Of a stretch of 34,640 bases of DNA, positions 34,177 through 34,640 are shown one piece after another; the stretch's first letter is position 1, and each line of letters begins with the position of its first letter. Position numbers and translations under genes: made by a program. The notes beneath the pieces were generated by a model, which saw nothing but the letters and a program-made list of their open reading frames with translations, was not told the DNA's origin and searched no databases. Source of the stretch: GCA-002701455 sp964342575 (GTDB taxonomy: Bacteria > Pseudomonadota > Alphaproteobacteria > Thalassobaculales > Thalassobaculaceae); the NCBI GenBank assembly GCA_964342575.1, contig CAYFGZ010000023.1, positions 1 to 34,640 on the forward strand, read 5' to 3'.

Positions 34177-34640
34177 GGTAACTGTCGAACCCAATAAGCT
34201 AGAAATAGTTGCCGATCAAAACAAGCTCAGCCCCGATGAGTCCACCAGGCTGGATCGATGGCTTGTAATTCAAATAACGGCTTCGTCTCAATTTTCCAAA
34301 CTTTCAAGAACACGTATAAAAAATCTTATCCAAGACGGATTTGTCGCGGAGGATGGCCAGACAATAAGGGACCCATCGACCAGCGTCAAACATGGCATGC
34401 GGTATACAATTAAAATTCCAGAGCCGGAACCAGCGAAACCCAAACCCCAGTCAATCCATTTAAATATAATCTTTGAGGATGATTATCTTATAGTTTTGGA
34501 TAAACCGGCGGGGATGGTTGTGCATCCAGCTCCTGGCTCATCACAGGGGACCCTAGTCAACGCATTACTAGCACACTGCGGGGCTAGTCTATCGGGTATT
34601 GGTGGAATTAGACGACCGGGCATTGTCCATAGATTAGATA
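34175..34640 (+). CDS. rluD: 23S rRNA pseudouridine synthase RluD, partial (5' part)
   Basis: The first 155 residues of an RluD-type pseudouridine synthase, cut by the window edge. Translating from ATG 34175 gives an S4 RNA-binding domain (about 23-75: TRLDRWLVIQ, then SRTRIKNLIQDGFV), then the catalytic core with IIFEDDYLIVLDKPAGMVVH and, at the very edge, RPGIVHRLD, whose Asp is the catalytic residue of the family. RluD modifies U1911, U1915 and U1917 in helix 69 of 23S rRNA. The S4 domain separates it from RluA. No ribosome site precedes the ATG, and the frame closes at 34157-34159 upstream, so no other ATG start exists. The start overlaps that of the divergent membrane protein. Confidence 0.85.
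   Translation, partial: MVTVEPNKLEIVADQNKLSPDESTRLDRWLVIQITASSQFSKLSRTRIKNLIQDGFVAEDGQTIRDPSTSVKHGMRYTIKIPEPEPAKPKPQSIHLNIIFEDDYLIVLDKPAGMVVHPAPGSSQGTLVNALLAHCGASLSGIGGIRRPGIVHRLD

Noticed and set aside
1..34640. GTATAC as an enriched regulatory word
   Set aside because: At least eight copies exist, mainly in coding regions, about what chance would give. Only the two with extended symmetry in the GntR leader were kept.
1..34640. Mobile element, prophage, CRISPR or RNA gene
   Set aside because: No transposase, integrase, phage structural gene, repeat-spacer pattern, tRNA-like fold or rRNA segment was seen.

Overview
The window looks like chromosomal DNA from a moderately AT-rich, free-living alphaproteobacterium, possibly a marine Rhodospirillales or SAR116-like lineage. 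This placement is inferred from gene content: a MlaA/MlaC pair, a small membrane protein abutting rluD, a tartrate/D-malate dehydrogenase, and many acyl-CoA and oxygenase genes. I did no phylogenetic comparison. I see no rRNA, tRNA, CRISPR array, transposase, integrase or phage gene. Thirty protein genes cover nearly everything. All look intact except rluD, which the right edge cuts.

Layout. 8-5245 is amino-acid and small-acid metabolism: an alpha/beta hydrolase coupled to O-acetylhomoserine sulfhydrylase (metY), a divergent periplasmic copper chaperone, a tartrate/D-malate dehydrogenase, and a divergent threonine aldolase (ltaE). 5257-19854 is an accessory catabolic island. One leftward unit carries a TfdA-like 2-oxoglutarate dioxygenase, a GntR/FCD regulator, a Rieske oxygenase and an MFS carrier. 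A fused hydantoinase/oxoprolinase of 1220 residues faces right. A second leftward unit carries a luciferase-like monooxygenase, a crotonase, a second luciferase-like monooxygenase, a Glyoxalase_3-type VOC protein and a very divergent alanine-racemase homologue. A GAF-domain gene and another crotonase follow. 19873-25196 is housekeeping: aminopeptidase P with an extra N-terminal region, prmA and a UvrD/PcrA helicase. 25518-30396 holds a GNAT acetyltransferase, a BASS-type carrier, mlaA-mlaC (outer-membrane lipid transport) and ettA. 30462-34640 holds a CaiB/BaiF CoA-transferase plus CitE-like CoA-ester lyase pair, a second threonine aldolase of another subgroup, a small membrane protein and the 5' part of rluD.

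How the genes fit together. The island reads as import (MFS), oxidative attack (Rieske, TfdA-like, two flavin monooxygenases), ring or amide opening (hydantoinase-like) and CoA-thioester processing (crotonases), under a local GntR repressor. The substrate cannot be read from sequence. Candidate operators are visible: GTATAC-centred near-palindromes upstream of the GntR gene with a matching half-site by the Rieske start, a perfect 8-bp-arm inverted repeat upstream of the hydantoinase, a paired inverted motif between metY and the copper chaperone, and a palindrome inside the tartrate dehydrogenase promoter. The island and the divergent racemase homologue are the strongest candidates for new biology.
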